DNA of 64,000 bases from G963665495 sp963677785 (GTDB lineage: Bacteria > Desulfobacterota > Desulfovibrionia > Desulfovibrionales > Desulfovibrionaceae), in contig CAXXDH010000003.1 in NCBI GenBank assembly GCA_963677785.2, positions 4,092,001 to 4,156,000 of the forward strand, read 5' to 3'. Within the stretch, counting starts at the first letter, position 1. Each line of letters starts with the position of its first letter. Below the pieces are notes generated by a model. That model was given only the letters and a program-made list of their open reading frames with translations, was not told where the DNA came from and searched no databases. Positions 63,347 through 64,000 of this stretch are shown piece by piece. Position numbers and translations under genes: made by a program.

Positions 63347-63836
63347 ACGCCTTAAAGTTTGGCATCCTCGGTAACGGGTACTTCCAAATGAGCTTTTGGC
63401 ACGTTGCGTGCGAGGGATACCCAACAAAATGTCGCAGCTTGTAAGCAACGTGACAACAGCGGATCTATTACGCCAAATTGTATTCTTTTTTGGGTAATCA
63501 TGCTTCATGCGGATCTGGCCATTTTATTGGCAGAATTACACAGGCTTTATTCGTTCCTCGCCTTTCAATAATTTCCTCAAACCAAATAGCTCTCGCACAA
63601 TCTCAACGGCGAATATCCACCTTGTACAGATCAATGCACCGCCCTGGCTCCATGTACGAGGAGCGTTTGGGCAAAACCCTTTCACCAGCCTCTCATTCAT
63701 CCATCTGGTGCCCCGCCATTTCAAGCGATATATCATCCACAATCTGGCCGTGAACGCCCGAAAACAAATGTTGGTAGATAGCCTACCTTTATTTCTTGGT
63801 AGAGGAAATGTTAGGGCCTGTCGAGACTATTTCATT
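63347..63836. other. Island end region, degenerate sequence
   Basis: About 490 bases without an intact gene. A fragment at 63632-63676 (minus strand) reads QTLLVHGARAV, the C-terminal signature of IS110 transposases, followed by a stop; the remainder is unassigned. Confidence 0.4.
63632..63676 (-). pseudogene. IS110-like transposase remnant
   Basis: FAQTLLVHGARAVH then TGA on the minus strand; the conserved (R)TLLVHGARAV block of IS110 C-terminal domains. No surrounding ORF. Confidence 0.35.
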
Positions 63837-64000
63837 TTAAAGCCCACGGTTACGGATAATTTTAATTAGCAACCCAAACCCGATCAAACCTGAGACAGCA
63901 AATCCGACGATACCGATCACTGGAATTTCCTTCCAAAATGGGGGGACGTTGGAATGCACAATAATTGCCGAACCTATTATCAGCGATCCGAGCACCAAGG
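63837..64000 (-). CDS. UbiB/AarF (ABC1 kinase-like) family protein, C-terminal end (partial)
   Basis: The last 53 residues of a minus-strand gene cut by the window edge. They form two membrane helices separated by HSNVPPFWKEIP (LVLGSLIIGSAIIV and IGIVGFAVSGLIGFG) and a basic end, the arrangement at the C-terminus of UbiB/AarF proteins. Stop at 63837-63839. Only the tail is visible, so the family call is moderate. Confidence 0.6.
   Translation of the reverse strand, partial: LVLGSLIIGSAIIVHSNVPPFWKEIPVIGIVGFAVSGLIGFGLLIKIIRNRGL

Larger units (their letters stand above)
51862..63836. mobile_element. Mobilizable genomic island beside tRNA-Arg(CCG), right end undefined
   Basis: Contents: integrase, phased repeat array, Rha-like protein, MobC-like protein, MOBP-type relaxase, Fic and AbiE toxin-antitoxin pairs, disrupted CI-type repressor, IS3. 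There are relaxase genes but no mating-channel genes, so it is mobilizable rather than self-transmissible as far as seen. I could not find a repeat of the tRNA 3' end before 64000, so the right boundary is a guess placed before the UbiB-like gene. Confidence 0.65.

Noticed and set aside
63507..63869. 120-residue plus-strand ORF near the window end
   Set aside because: Overlaps the minus-strand UbiB-like tail and the IS110 remnant; no family-like features.

Overview
The window looks like a chromosome segment from a Gram-negative, anaerobic delta-type proteobacterium, most probably of the Desulfovibrionales. The reasons are the gene order pyrG-kdsA-kdsC-lptC-lptA-lptB-rpoN-hpf-ptsN-rapZ followed by mannose-type PTS genes, the short anaerobe-type ThiC, complete LPS transport genes (lptA/B/C/F/G), lolA, and chemoreceptors with zinc-binding CZB domains. 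The species cannot be named from sequence alone.

Region 1 (1-12300) is metabolic and signalling: a CPBP-family membrane protein, PlsC, two 2,3-butanediol/acetoin dehydrogenases of different folds (SDR budC and zinc-type bdh) each preceded by a near-perfect sigma-54 promoter, thiC between them, a tandem VOC protein, an unknown membrane protein, and a kinase-like / UspA / kinase-like operon. Region 2 (12300-19210) has two methyl-accepting chemotaxis proteins, a Gly-Cys-Gly tRNA cluster, tadA and purQ. Region 3 (19550-29762) is a long plus-strand housekeeping run: CTP synthase, Kdo synthesis, LPS transport, sigma-54, hibernation factor, PTS-Ntr EIIA, RapZ and PTS EIIA/EIIB/EIIC. The EIIC reading frame is broken at a run of nine T.

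Region 4 (31198-41359) is a 10.2 kb AT-rich element integrated in the 3' end of a tRNA-Met gene and bounded by 30-bp direct repeats. It carries a tyrosine integrase, a small HTH protein, a 483-residue protein in which I read motifs A, B and C of an A-family polymerase palm, a gene-poor tract with repeated motifs that could be its origin, a serine recombinase beside a 57-bp palindrome, and a C5-methyltransferase/restriction-enzyme pair. Two identical ISL3-like insertion sequences in opposite orientation, each with its own 8-bp target duplication, lie one outside and one inside it. I regard this polymerase-bearing element as the best candidate for an undescribed system.

Region 5 (41333-49936) is core again: tRNA-Met, uppP, lptF-lptG, engB, efp, ftsK and lolA. 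Region 6 (49950-51710) is wreckage of a group II intron, IS66 and an IS4-type transposase. Region 7 (51785 to about 63800) is a mobilizable island next to tRNA-Arg(CCG): integrase, a helically phased array of eight GTCA motifs, a Rha-like gene, MobC-like protein, a relaxase with four repeats, a Fic toxin-antitoxin pair, a CI-type repressor split by an IS3 element (3-bp duplication GGG; the gene rejoins in frame when the IS is removed), and an AbiE toxin-antitoxin pair. The last bases hold the C-terminus of a UbiB/AarF-like protein on the minus strand.

Functional links: RpoN encoded here probably serves the two butanediol dehydrogenase promoters; PtsN, RapZ and the PTS proteins form the usual phosphorelay neighbourhood of rpoN; KdsA/KdsC feed Kdo to LPS, which the Lpt proteins export.
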